Assembly (NCBI RefSeq): GCF_024399335.1
Contig: NZ_CP075339.1
Span: 3,472,001 to 3,536,000, forward strand
DNA from: Leucobacter aridicollis
GTDB taxonomy: Bacteria > Actinomycetota > Actinomycetes > Actinomycetales > Microbacteriaceae
DNA: 64,000 bases
Direction of reading: 5' to 3'
Within the stretch, counting starts at the first letter, position 1, and each line of letters begins with the position of its first letter. This document shows positions 23,069 through 30,076 of this stretch, one piece after another. The notes beneath the pieces were generated by a model. The model was given only the letters and a program-made list of their open reading frames with translations. It made no database searches and was not told where the DNA came from. The translations under genes were made by a program, and so were the position numbers.

Positions 23069-24013
23069 ATGCGCAAACCACTCAAGATCATCCTGCCCAC
23101 CGTCGCCGTGCTGGCTGCGGTGCCAGTTCTCGCCGTCGCAACGAGCGCGATCTTCAACGCCATCGCGACGAAGTCAGACCTCGCCGCGATCACCCCGTAC
23201 GGTGAATTCGTGCAGGTCGCGGGCAAGCGTATGAACGTTGTTGATACGGGTACCGGCGATGAGACCATCGTGCTGCTTCCCGGCCTCGGTACCGCCGCCC
23301 CCGCGCTCGACTTCGAGCCTCTCGTAGCAGAGCTTCGGGCCACGCATCGTGTCATCGCCATCGAGCCGTTGGGGACTGGACTCAGCGACCAGGCAGACAC
23401 TCCCCGCACCGCCGCGCACATCGTCGAGGAGGTGCACGAGGCGCTGCAGCAGCTCGGCGTCGAGAAGTACGTGCTGATGGGGCACTCGATCGCAGGCATC
23501 TACGCGCTCGAGTACAGCGCACGGTATGCAGATGAGCTCGTCGCGTTCGTTGGAATCGACAGCAGCGTCCCGGGCCAGCCCGGCTCAACTGACGAAGTGG
23601 CAACCGATGGCCTCGCGGCGCTGAACCACCTCGGCATCATCCGCGTCCTCTCCGCGATATCGGGTGACCCGTACGCGGGCATGCAGTTTGACGACGAGAC
23701 AAAGCGGCAGATGCGACTGCTGTCGACGAAGAACTCAATGGGTCCAGCGATCCTCGACGAGATGCGGCTCGCTCCCGAGAACTTCGCCGCGCTGCGTGAC
23801 GCGCGGTTCCCCGAGTCGCTCCCCGTGCTCTTGCTTGTCGCGACAGAAGACACCGAAGTCGCCGGGTGGGTCGATCTGCACGAGCAGCAGGCCGAGACGG
23901 TCGCACATGGCGAGATGAAACTCTTCGCGGGCGGGCACTACCTGCACCACACTCACTCGCCAGAGATCGCCGCCGAGACGACTGCGTTCCTTGCGGATCT
24001 CACCGCAGGTTGA
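23069..24013 (+). CDS. Membrane-anchored alpha/beta hydrolase
   Basis: The 314-residue product begins with a basic N-terminus and hydrophobic segment (KIILPTVAVLAAVPVLAVATS) that is either a signal anchor or an uncleaved signal. An alpha/beta-hydrolase fold follows with the oxyanion segment LLPGLGTAAP, nucleophile elbow MGHSIAGIYALE, acid in ATEDTEVAG and catalytic His near GGHYLHHTHS. It most resembles proline-iminopeptidase/haloperoxidase-like hydrolases. ATG 23069 is preferred (gagga upstream); a longer frame from 23006 lacks such a site. The substrate is unknown. It is divergent from the pilus locus. Confidence 0.8.
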   Translation: MRKPLKIILPTVAVLAAVPVLAVATSAIFNAIATKSDLAAITPYGEFVQVAGKRMNVVDTGTGDETIVLLPGLGTAAPALDFEPLVAELRATHRVIAIEPLGTGLSDQADTPRTAAHIVEEVHEALQQLGVEKYVLMGHSIAGIYALEYSARYADELVAFVGIDSSVPGQPGSTDEVATDGLAALNHLGIIRVLSAISGDPYAGMQFDDETKRQMRLLSTKNSMGPAILDEMRLAPENFAALRDARFPESLPVLLLVATEDTEVAGWVDLHEQQAETVAHGEMKLFAGGHYLHHTHSPEIAAETTAFLADLTAG

Positions 24014-24068
24014 CTCGGGGCCGCGGCACCTAACCCCTTGCGGGCGTCGCCGCGTGGAGCCCGCGTGC

Positions 24069-25127
24069 CTAGGCCGAATCGCGCACGATGAGACGCGCGC
24101 CAATCAGGGGGGCTGCCGCGGGCGCAGCGGTGGGCGGGCTGGGCTCGTGATCCTGATCGTCGCCCTCGGCGCGCTGTGCCATAAGCGCGCGCACCGCGCC
24201 GCGACCGAGAGCTTCGCCTGGCAGCTCGACCGTCGTGAGCGCCGGCGAAACGATCGCTGAGGCTGGCAGGTTGTCGAATCCGCTGACCGCGAGGGTGCCT
24301 GGCACGCTGATTCCGAGCTCGCGGGCAGCGCCAAGCACGCCATAGGCGTGCGAATCGGTTGCGCACACGAGCGCCGTCACGCCCGCGTCGCGCCACCGCG
24401 GCCAGTGCTCCGCGAACACCGTGGCGGCGCCATCAGGATCGATGAGGCTTGCCGCCTCGGGAATCGCGACGTACTCCATACCGTGTTCGGCTGCCCCGCG
24501 TTCGACAAGCGAGCGGCGCAGTTCGAAGGTCTCGGTTCGCGTGAGGCTGTCGAGGTAGCCGATGCGGGTGTGTCCGCGGTCGGCGAGGTGCGCGAGCAGT
24601 GCGCCGATACCGCCTGTCAGGTCGAAGTTCACGGTCGGCGCCTGCGTCTCGCGGCCCGGCGCATCGAGCAGTACGAGCGGTGCACCGGCAGGCAGGTCGC
24701 GAAGAAACTCGTCGTCTGGCGCCTCGACAAGCAAGCCGGCTGGGCGGAGTGCAACGAGCCGGTGCACGTCTGCGGCGCTCGGGTTGCGCCCCTCCCCCGT
24801 GACCGAGAGCAGCAGCTGGTACTCATTGCCAAGCTCTGCTTTGATTCCCGAGATGACTCGACCGTAGAACGGGTTCGAGAGGTCGGGGGCGACGAGGATC
24901 ACGATGTTCGAGGTGCCTTTTGCAAGCGATGAGGCGGTGTGGTCAACAACGTAGCCGAGCTCTCGCACCGCTGAGAGCACCCGTTCGATGTTCGTCTGCG
25001 AAACACGACCGGCGGTTTTGCCGTTCACAACGAGCGACACCGTGGCTGTCGACGTACCAGCCAGCTCGGCCACCTCAGCGGCCGTCACTCGTGCCGGCCG
25101 TGGCGAGATAGCTTCGGGTCGAGACAT
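24069..25127 (-). CDS. LacI-family repressor of nucleoside/ribose cluster
   Basis: The 352-residue protein has an N-terminal LacI helix-turn-helix (about residues 14-40; VTAAEVAELAGTSTATVSLVVNGK), a hinge region (SSLAKGTSNIVILVAPDLSNPFYGRVI) and a periplasmic-binding-type effector domain. The divergent partner is a nucleoside hydrolase, MFS transporter and ribokinase cluster, so the effector is probably ribose or a nucleoside. A perfect double operator lies in the shared intergenic region at 25168-25207. Confidence 0.92.
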   Translation of the reverse strand: MSRPEAISPRPARVTAAEVAELAGTSTATVSLVVNGKTAGRVSQTNIERVLSAVRELGYVVDHTASSLAKGTSNIVILVAPDLSNPFYGRVISGIKAELGNEYQLLLSVTGEGRNPSAADVHRLVALRPAGLLVEAPDDEFLRDLPAGAPLVLLDAPGRETQAPTVNFDLTGGIGALLAHLADRGHTRIGYLDSLTRTETFELRRSLVERGAAEHGMEYVAIPEAASLIDPDGAATVFAEHWPRWRDAGVTALVCATDSHAYGVLGAARELGISVPGTLAVSGFDNLPASAIVSPALTTVELPGEALGRGAVRALMAQRAEGDDQDHEPSPPTAAPAAAPLIGARLIVRDSA

Positions 25128-25162
25128 CCTTTCATTCTAGCCGCGGGTGGCCGCGCACCGGG

Positions 25163-25207
25163 TTGCAACGTCAAGCGCTTTGCGTGTTATCGTAAAGCGC
25201 TTGACGT
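25163..25207 (+). promoter_or_regulatory. Double LacI operator overlapping promoter
   Basis: A perfect 14-bp inverted repeat (acgtcaagcgcttt 25168-25181; aaagcgcttgacgt 25194-25207) has a 12-base spacer. Each arm contains the self-palindrome aagcgctt, typical of LacI-family sites, so it may be two operators. A plausible promoter overlaps it: TTGCAA (25163-25168) and TGTTAT (25185-25190), spacing 16. This arrangement would let the divergent LacI protein repress the plus-strand cluster. Confidence 0.8.
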
Positions 25208-25259
25208 ACCTAACCCGCCCGCCCGCGCCCGCGCGAGCAACGGCCCCAAGGATGTGGAA

Positions 25260-26207
25260 TTGACTAAGAAGATCATTCTCGACTGTGACCCCGGACACGA
25301 CGATGCCGTAGCCCTGCTGCTTGCGCACGGCAACCCAGAGATCGAGCTGCTTGCCGTGACAACCGTTGTCGGTAACCAGACACTTCCGAAGGTGACGCGC
25401 AATGCGCTCTCAGTCGCCCGCGTCGCAGGCATCACCGGCGTTCCATTCGCAGCAGGAGCCGCGCGTCCGCTCGTGCGAAACATCGAAGTCGCCCCCGACA
25501 TCCACGGCGAATCGGGCCTCGACGGGCCAGTGCTCCCCGAGCCCGAGATCGAGCTCGACCCACGCCACGCGATCGACCTCATCATCGACACTGTCATGGC
25601 CCACGAGCCCGGCACCGTCACCCTCGTACCCACCGGCGGCCTCACAAACATCGCAATGGCGGTGCGCAAGGAGCCCCGTATTGCCGAGCGCGTGAAGGAG
25701 GTCGTGCTCATGGGTGGCGGCTACCACGTCGGCAACTGGTCGGCCGTCGCCGAATTCAACATCAAGATTGACCCCGAGGCCGCACACATCGTCTTTAACG
25801 AGCAGTGGCCCGTTGTTATGGTCGGCCTCGATCTCACCCACCAGGCGCTCGCGACTGACAAGGTCGCAGCCCAGATCGCGGCCGTCGGCACGAAGCCCGC
25901 GAAGTTCGTCGGCGAACTGCTCGACTTCTTCGCGCTCGCGTACAAAGACGCCCAGGGCTTCGACGCTCCCCCAGTACACGACCCCTGCGCGGTCGCCTAC
26001 GTCATCGACCCGACGATCGTGAAGACCGTGAAGGTGCCAATCGACATCGAGCTCACCGGCACACACACGCTCGGCATGACCGTCGCCGACTTCCGCGCCG
26101 AGGCCCCCGAGGACTGCACCACCTGGGCCGCGACCGAGCTCGACGCTCCCCGATTCTGGAACCTCGTCACCGAGGCGCTCGAAAACATTGGCGAGGTCGA
26201 CTTCTAA
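25260..26207 (+). CDS. Inosine/uridine-preferring nucleoside hydrolase
   Basis: The Ca-dependent nucleoside N-ribohydrolase has the family signature DCDPGHDD at the N-terminus (Asp cluster that binds Ca and ribose) and the downstream GGLTNIAMA and GGGYHVGNWS segments. TTG 25260 is preferred because aagga lies seven bases upstream; the GTG at 25254 would leave almost no spacing. That gives 315 residues, normal for the family. It splits nucleosides to base and ribose; the ribokinase at 27752 can phosphorylate the ribose. The MFS gene starts at the base after its stop codon (TAA-ATG), indicating coupled translation. Confidence 0.92.
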   Translation: MTKKIILDCDPGHDDAVALLLAHGNPEIELLAVTTVVGNQTLPKVTRNALSVARVAGITGVPFAAGAARPLVRNIEVAPDIHGESGLDGPVLPEPEIELDPRHAIDLIIDTVMAHEPGTVTLVPTGGLTNIAMAVRKEPRIAERVKEVVLMGGGYHVGNWSAVAEFNIKIDPEAAHIVFNEQWPVVMVGLDLTHQALATDKVAAQIAAVGTKPAKFVGELLDFFALAYKDAQGFDAPPVHDPCAVAYVIDPTIVKTVKVPIDIELTGTHTLGMTVADFRAEAPEDCTTWAATELDAPRFWNLVTEALENIGEVDF

Positions 26208-27635
26208 ATGACAACCATCACTCACAAGCCAGCAGTGCGCGTTGGCTCGCTCATGGTCGCGCTGCTGGCAGCGTGCGTCGCGTTCCAGCTCAACGCCTCC
26301 ATGCTCAGCCCTGCGCTCGTCACCATGGCGAAAGAGCTGAACACCGACGACGCGACGATCGGCCTGTCTCAGACGATGTTCTTCACCGCAGCGGCGCTCT
26401 TCTCGTTGTTCCTCCCCCGTCTGTCGGACATCTTGGGTCGCAAGCGCGTGCTCGTCGGCATGCTCGCGATCATGGCTGTCGGAACCGTCATCGCCGCGCT
26501 CGCAGTAAACGTCGAGATGCTCTTCGTCGGCCGCATCATCCAGGGCGTCACCGGCCCCGTGGTTCCGGTAACGCTGCTCATGCTGCGACACGAGATTCAA
26601 GATCCGAAGCGCTACGGCACAATGATGGGTGTCATCACCGCTGTCAACGGTGGCATCGCCGGCATCGACGCGCTCGCTGGCGGCTGGCTCGTCGCGAACC
26701 ACGGCTTCCGATCAGTCTTCTGGACGATGACCGCCGTCGCCGTGATCGCGATCGTCTTCGTGCTCGTGTGGGCCCCCGAAAGCCGCCCCTCGAAGGACAC
26801 GAAGATGGACTGGCTCGGCGTCGTTCCCCTCGTCGTGTCGATCGGCTCGTTCCTCACCTTCCTGAACTTCCTCGGGGCTGTGAACGACAGCAACTGGTTC
26901 ATCATCTGGGCGCTGCCTCTCATCGGCCTCGCATCCTTCTGGGCATTCTGGGCGCTCGAGTCAAAGATCGCCGCACCGCTCATCCCGCCGCACTACCTGA
27001 AGCAGCGGTCGAGCTGGGCGCTGCTCGTCACAACGCTGCTCACCATGACCGGCGTCTTCGCGGTTGTGAACGGCCTCGTCGCCTCGATCGCGCAGAACTC
27101 AGAAGCCGGGTTCGGGCTCGGCGCCGATCTCACATCGCTCTGGTTCCTCATGCCGTACGCTGTCGCGGGCTGGATCGTCGGCCCGTTCGCCGGACGCCTC
27201 GCGCCGACGTTCGGATACCTGAACGTCATGCGTGTCGGCATGCTCGGCACCATCGTCGGCACCATCGTGATGGCGTTCGTCGGCGTCCATTCGCTGCCCG
27301 TGCTCATCGTCACCACGATCCTGCTCGGCATTACCTACGCAGGCATCGGCAACATCATGCTCAACGGCCTCGGCATCGTGCTGTCACCGAAGGACAACCC
27401 CGGCTTCCTCCCCGGCCTGAACGCTGGCGCGTTCAACCTCGGCGCCGGGGTCAGCTTCGCGATCCTGCCCGCCGTGCAGCTACTGTTCACCTCGGCCGAC
27501 GACCCGACGTCGACAACCGGATACAGCGCCGGCATGCTCGCGGGCGCCGCAATCTCGATCCTCGGCTTCGCGATGAGCTTCCTCATCCCGGCACCGACGG
27601 ACGCCGAGGTCGCGGCACCAACAGCCGGGAAGTAA
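26208..27635 (+). CDS. MFS transporter, probable nucleoside/sugar permease
   Basis: The 475-residue major facilitator protein has 12-14 predicted membrane helices. The motif-A-like loop between helices 2 and 3 reads LSDILGRKRVLVG, and the second half repeats the pattern (FAGRLAPTFGYLNVMRVG). It starts at the base after the nucleoside hydrolase stop and is followed by ribokinase, so the operon context suggests import of nucleosides or ribose. By sequence alone it resembles 14-helix drug-exporter-type members, so substrate and direction are uncertain. Confidence 0.85.
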   Translation: MTTITHKPAVRVGSLMVALLAACVAFQLNASMLSPALVTMAKELNTDDATIGLSQTMFFTAAALFSLFLPRLSDILGRKRVLVGMLAIMAVGTVIAALAVNVEMLFVGRIIQGVTGPVVPVTLLMLRHEIQDPKRYGTMMGVITAVNGGIAGIDALAGGWLVANHGFRSVFWTMTAVAVIAIVFVLVWAPESRPSKDTKMDWLGVVPLVVSIGSFLTFLNFLGAVNDSNWFIIWALPLIGLASFWAFWALESKIAAPLIPPHYLKQRSSWALLVTTLLTMTGVFAVVNGLVASIAQNSEAGFGLGADLTSLWFLMPYAVAGWIVGPFAGRLAPTFGYLNVMRVGMLGTIVGTIVMAFVGVHSLPVLIVTTILLGITYAGIGNIMLNGLGIVLSPKDNPGFLPGLNAGAFNLGAGVSFAILPAVQLLFTSADDPTSTTGYSAGMLAGAAISILGFAMSFLIPAPTDAEVAAPTAGK

Positions 27636-27657
27636 CACCAACCCACGTATTCTAGGA

Positions 27658-27694
27658 GCGGGTTCCCGCCGGCCTCGGCCGGTCGGGGACCCGC
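27658..27694 (+). other. Intercistronic GC-rich hairpin
   Basis: Long stem-loop gcgggttcccg-ccggcc-tc-ggccgg-tcggggacccgc with one bulge, between the MFS and ribokinase genes. No T-tract follows. It may attenuate or stabilise the upstream part of the message rather than end it. Confidence 0.5.
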
Positions 27695-27751
27695 CCGCTG
27701 CATCACCCGCCCGCGCGAGAGCACCCGTGCGGGCCGAGAAAGGACCTCACC

Positions 27752-28699
27752 ATGACCGACGGCCTCATTCTTGTGGTTGGTTCGCTGAACGCAGACCTGG
27801 TGGTGCAGACCGCACGCTTCCCGCAACCGGGCGAGACGCTCACTGGCTCCGAGCTACGTGTCATTCCCGGCGGCAAGGGCGCGAACCAGGCCGTCGCGGC
27901 CGGCCGCCTCGGGGGCAACGTGGCGATGGTTGGTGCGCTCGGCGCCGACGCGAACGGCACGCTGCTGCGCGAGTCCGTCGAAGCGTCGGGAGTCAATACG
28001 TCTCACGTCGCCTCGCTCGACGGCGTCGCCACTGGCACCGCAGTGATCACCGTCGACGGGGCCGGCGAGAACACGATCATTGTCTCGCCGGGAGCAAACG
28101 GCAAGCTCGGGATCACCGAACTCGACAATGCGGCCGAACTCTTCGAGCGCGCCGCGATCCTCTGCCTGAGCCTCGAAGTTGGCCTCGACGTCGTGCTCGA
28201 GGCTGCCCGCCGCGCCCGCGCTGCCGGCGCCCGCGTGCTCCTGAACCTCTCCCCATACGGCCCCGTACCCGACGAACTGCTCAGCCTCACGAACATCCTG
28301 CTCATCAACGAGCACGAGGCCGCCGATCTGCTCGGCCTCACCCCCGAGCAGGTGCTCGCCGAGGGCGGCAAGCACACGCGTGCTGCGCTCACCGAGCGCG
28401 GGATCCCGCGCGCCGTCGTGACCGCGGGCGCCGCAGGCAGCATCGTGTTTGATGGCGCGACGCGTGACGGCGCAGACGCGGTTCCGGTCCCATCACCGAA
28501 GGTTACCGCCGTCGACACGACGGGCTGCGGTGATGCATTCATGGGTTCGCTCGCGCTCCGCCTCGCGGCCGGCGACCACCTCGCCGTCGCAGCGGGCTAC
28601 GCGGCGACCGTCGGCAGCTTCGCCGCGACCCGGGCTGGCGCGCAAGCTTCCTACCCGACGCCCGAGGAGCTCGCTGAGTTCTTGGCTGCGCGCGGGTAG
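27752..28699 (+). CDS. rbsK: Ribokinase
   Basis: PfkB-family sugar kinase of 315 residues. The N-terminal substrate motif is GGKGANQAVAAGRLGG (about 37-52), and the C-terminal ATP/anion-hole signature is DTTGCGDAFMGSLALRLAAG (about 252-271), with the catalytic Asp in GCGD. It phosphorylates ribose to ribose-5-phosphate. The ribosome binding site gaaagga precedes the ATG. It is the third gene of the LacI-controlled salvage cluster and uses ribose released by the nucleoside hydrolase. Confidence 0.93.
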   Translation: MTDGLILVVGSLNADLVVQTARFPQPGETLTGSELRVIPGGKGANQAVAAGRLGGNVAMVGALGADANGTLLRESVEASGVNTSHVASLDGVATGTAVITVDGAGENTIIVSPGANGKLGITELDNAAELFERAAILCLSLEVGLDVVLEAARRARAAGARVLLNLSPYGPVPDELLSLTNILLINEHEAADLLGLTPEQVLAEGGKHTRAALTERGIPRAVVTAGAAGSIVFDGATRDGADAVPVPSPKVTAVDTTGCGDAFMGSLALRLAAGDHLAVAAGYAATVGSFAATRAGAQASYPTPEELAEFLAARG

Positions 28700-28749
28700 T
28701 GGCGCTTTAGGTATCTATGTGGTGCCGGTCGACAGCACCCCCACGATAG

Positions 28750-29370
28750 CTATTGGTTTTTCTTGCGGTCGGCTTCTTCTGCGAGCCTGCGGTGTTCGTC
28801 GAATTTCTCGCCGATCTCTGATTCGGGGACCATGACATCGTCGCCGGGGAGCACCTCGCCCCGGTCACGCGCGGCACTATCCTCACGGTTAAACTCCACA
28901 TACAGCCCTGGCGAGCACGGCGCAATCGCACCGATCCGGTAGGAGCGCTCTACTGCACTCGTGTTAAAGCTCGCACGCAGTACCGGTCCGCCGGAGCCGT
29001 ATACGACAGGCCAGTCAGTGTCTTCGCCAGTCATGAACACTGTCATCCCGAGAGACTCCCAGTACGCTGCCATCTTTTTCGCGTCGGCGCGATGATCGTC
29101 TCCCTCCGGGGCCCAATAAGCGTACTGATACTGGCTCGCGTTGTCGGGATCACCCTCACACGGGGCCGCGTATGCAGTACCGCGTGCCCACCATCCGGTC
29201 ACGTCGAGCTGTTGTGCTGAGTCTTGCACCAACTGAACGACCTTGTCACGGCCCTCTCGTGCAGTCATTACTGGTTCCTCCTCCTGTGTGCCACATCCAG
29301 CCAGCAGGACTGATGCGAGTAGTACCGTCATGATTGCCGCGCCGATACGCGCCCCAGTTCTACCAGCCAT
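28750..29370 (-). CDS. Lipoprotein, second copy of duplicated pair
   Basis: The 206-residue lipoprotein has signal and lipobox LLAGC (lipidated Cys26), so it is anchored on the outer face of the membrane. It is a paralogue of the neighbouring gene at 29456. The first about 65 residues and the last about 50 (SPGLYVEFNRED to the end) are nearly identical between copies, while the middle (about 67-145) is diverged. Its upstream flank carries a leftover of the hydrolase 3' end. The domain family is unknown. Location next to a large unsecreted-looking hydrolase suggests an immunity or partner role (inference). Confidence 0.85.
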   Translation of the reverse strand: MAGRTGARIGAAIMTVLLASVLLAGCGTQEEEPVMTAREGRDKVVQLVQDSAQQLDVTGWWARGTAYAAPCEGDPDNASQYQYAYWAPEGDDHRADAKKMAAYWESLGMTVFMTGEDTDWPVVYGSGGPVLRASFNTSAVERSYRIGAIAPCSPGLYVEFNREDSAARDRGEVLPGDDVMVPESEIGEKFDEHRRLAEEADRKKNQ

Positions 29371-29410
29371 GCGTTCCGAGTCCCATCTGTGCTTCCTGCA
29401 TCTGAGTCGG
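29360..29410 (-). pseudogene. Remnant of hydrolase 3' end (16 codons plus stop)
   Basis: The minus strand reads PTQMQEAQMGLGTHGW-stop, matching the last 16 residues of the DUF1023-like hydrolase at 30066 with one change. It overlaps the start of the second lipoprotein gene in the same way as the intact pair. It is a footprint of tandem duplication of the hydrolase end plus lipoprotein gene. Confidence 0.85.
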
Positions 29411-29455
29411 CCTGGGCGCCACAGGCACCGCCAAGACCGACTCCCCCGACGACAG

Positions 29456-30076
29456 CTATTCGCTCTTCTTGCGGTCAGCTTCTTCTGCGAGCCTGCGGTG
29501 TTCGTCGAACTTCTCGCCGATCTCTGATTCGGGGACCTTCACGTCGTCACCGGGGAGCACCTCGCCCCGGTCACGCACGGCACTATCCTCACGGTTAAAC
29601 TCCACATACAGCCCTGGCGAGCACGGCGCAATCGCGTCGATATGGTACGAACGATCCGCGCCCAGCGTGTCGAAGCTCGCACGCAGCACCGGCCCCCCTC
29701 TGCCGAACACCATCGGAGCGCTGCCGTCTTGCCCAGTGGTGTACACCGTCATCCCCAAGGATTCCCAATACTCAGCCATTCGCTTCGCGTCCGCTTGCGG
29801 GTCGTCTCCTTCGGGAGCCCAATAGTGATAGACATACTGGCTTGCGTTGTCAGGGTCGCCTTCGCACGGGATCGCAGACGCGGTTCCGCGTGCCCACCAT
29901 CCGGTCACGTCGAGCTGTTGTGCTGAGTCTTTCACCAACTGAACGACCTTGTCACGGCCCTCTCGTGCAGTCATTACTGGTTCCTCCTCCTGTGTGCCAC
30001 ATCCAGCCAGCAGGACCGATGCGAGTAGTACCGTGACGATTCCCGCGCCGATACGCGCCCCAGTTCTACCAACCAT
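29456..30076 (-). CDS. Lipoprotein, first copy of duplicated pair
   Basis: The 206-residue lipoprotein has lipobox LLAGC (Cys26). ATG 30076 lies inside the last codons of the upstream hydrolase gene (11-base overlap), so it is translationally coupled to it. It is a paralogue of the 28750 gene: identical-looking ends, variable middle, two conserved Cys (in PCEGDP and PCSPGLY) that could form a disulfide outside the membrane. No known family was recognised. Tight coupling to the hydrolase implies the two act together, plausibly as effector and immunity protein or as enzyme and chaperone. Confidence 0.87.
   Translation of the reverse strand: MVGRTGARIGAGIVTVLLASVLLAGCGTQEEEPVMTAREGRDKVVQLVKDSAQQLDVTGWWARGTASAIPCEGDPDNASQYVYHYWAPEGDDPQADAKRMAEYWESLGMTVYTTGQDGSAPMVFGRGGPVLRASFDTLGADRSYHIDAIAPCSPGLYVEFNREDSAVRDRGEVLPGDDVKVPESEIGEKFDEHRRLAEEADRKKSE

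Noticed and set aside
26273..27655. 460-codon frame over the MFS gene
   Set aside because: Arg/His-rich out-of-frame shadow of the transporter.
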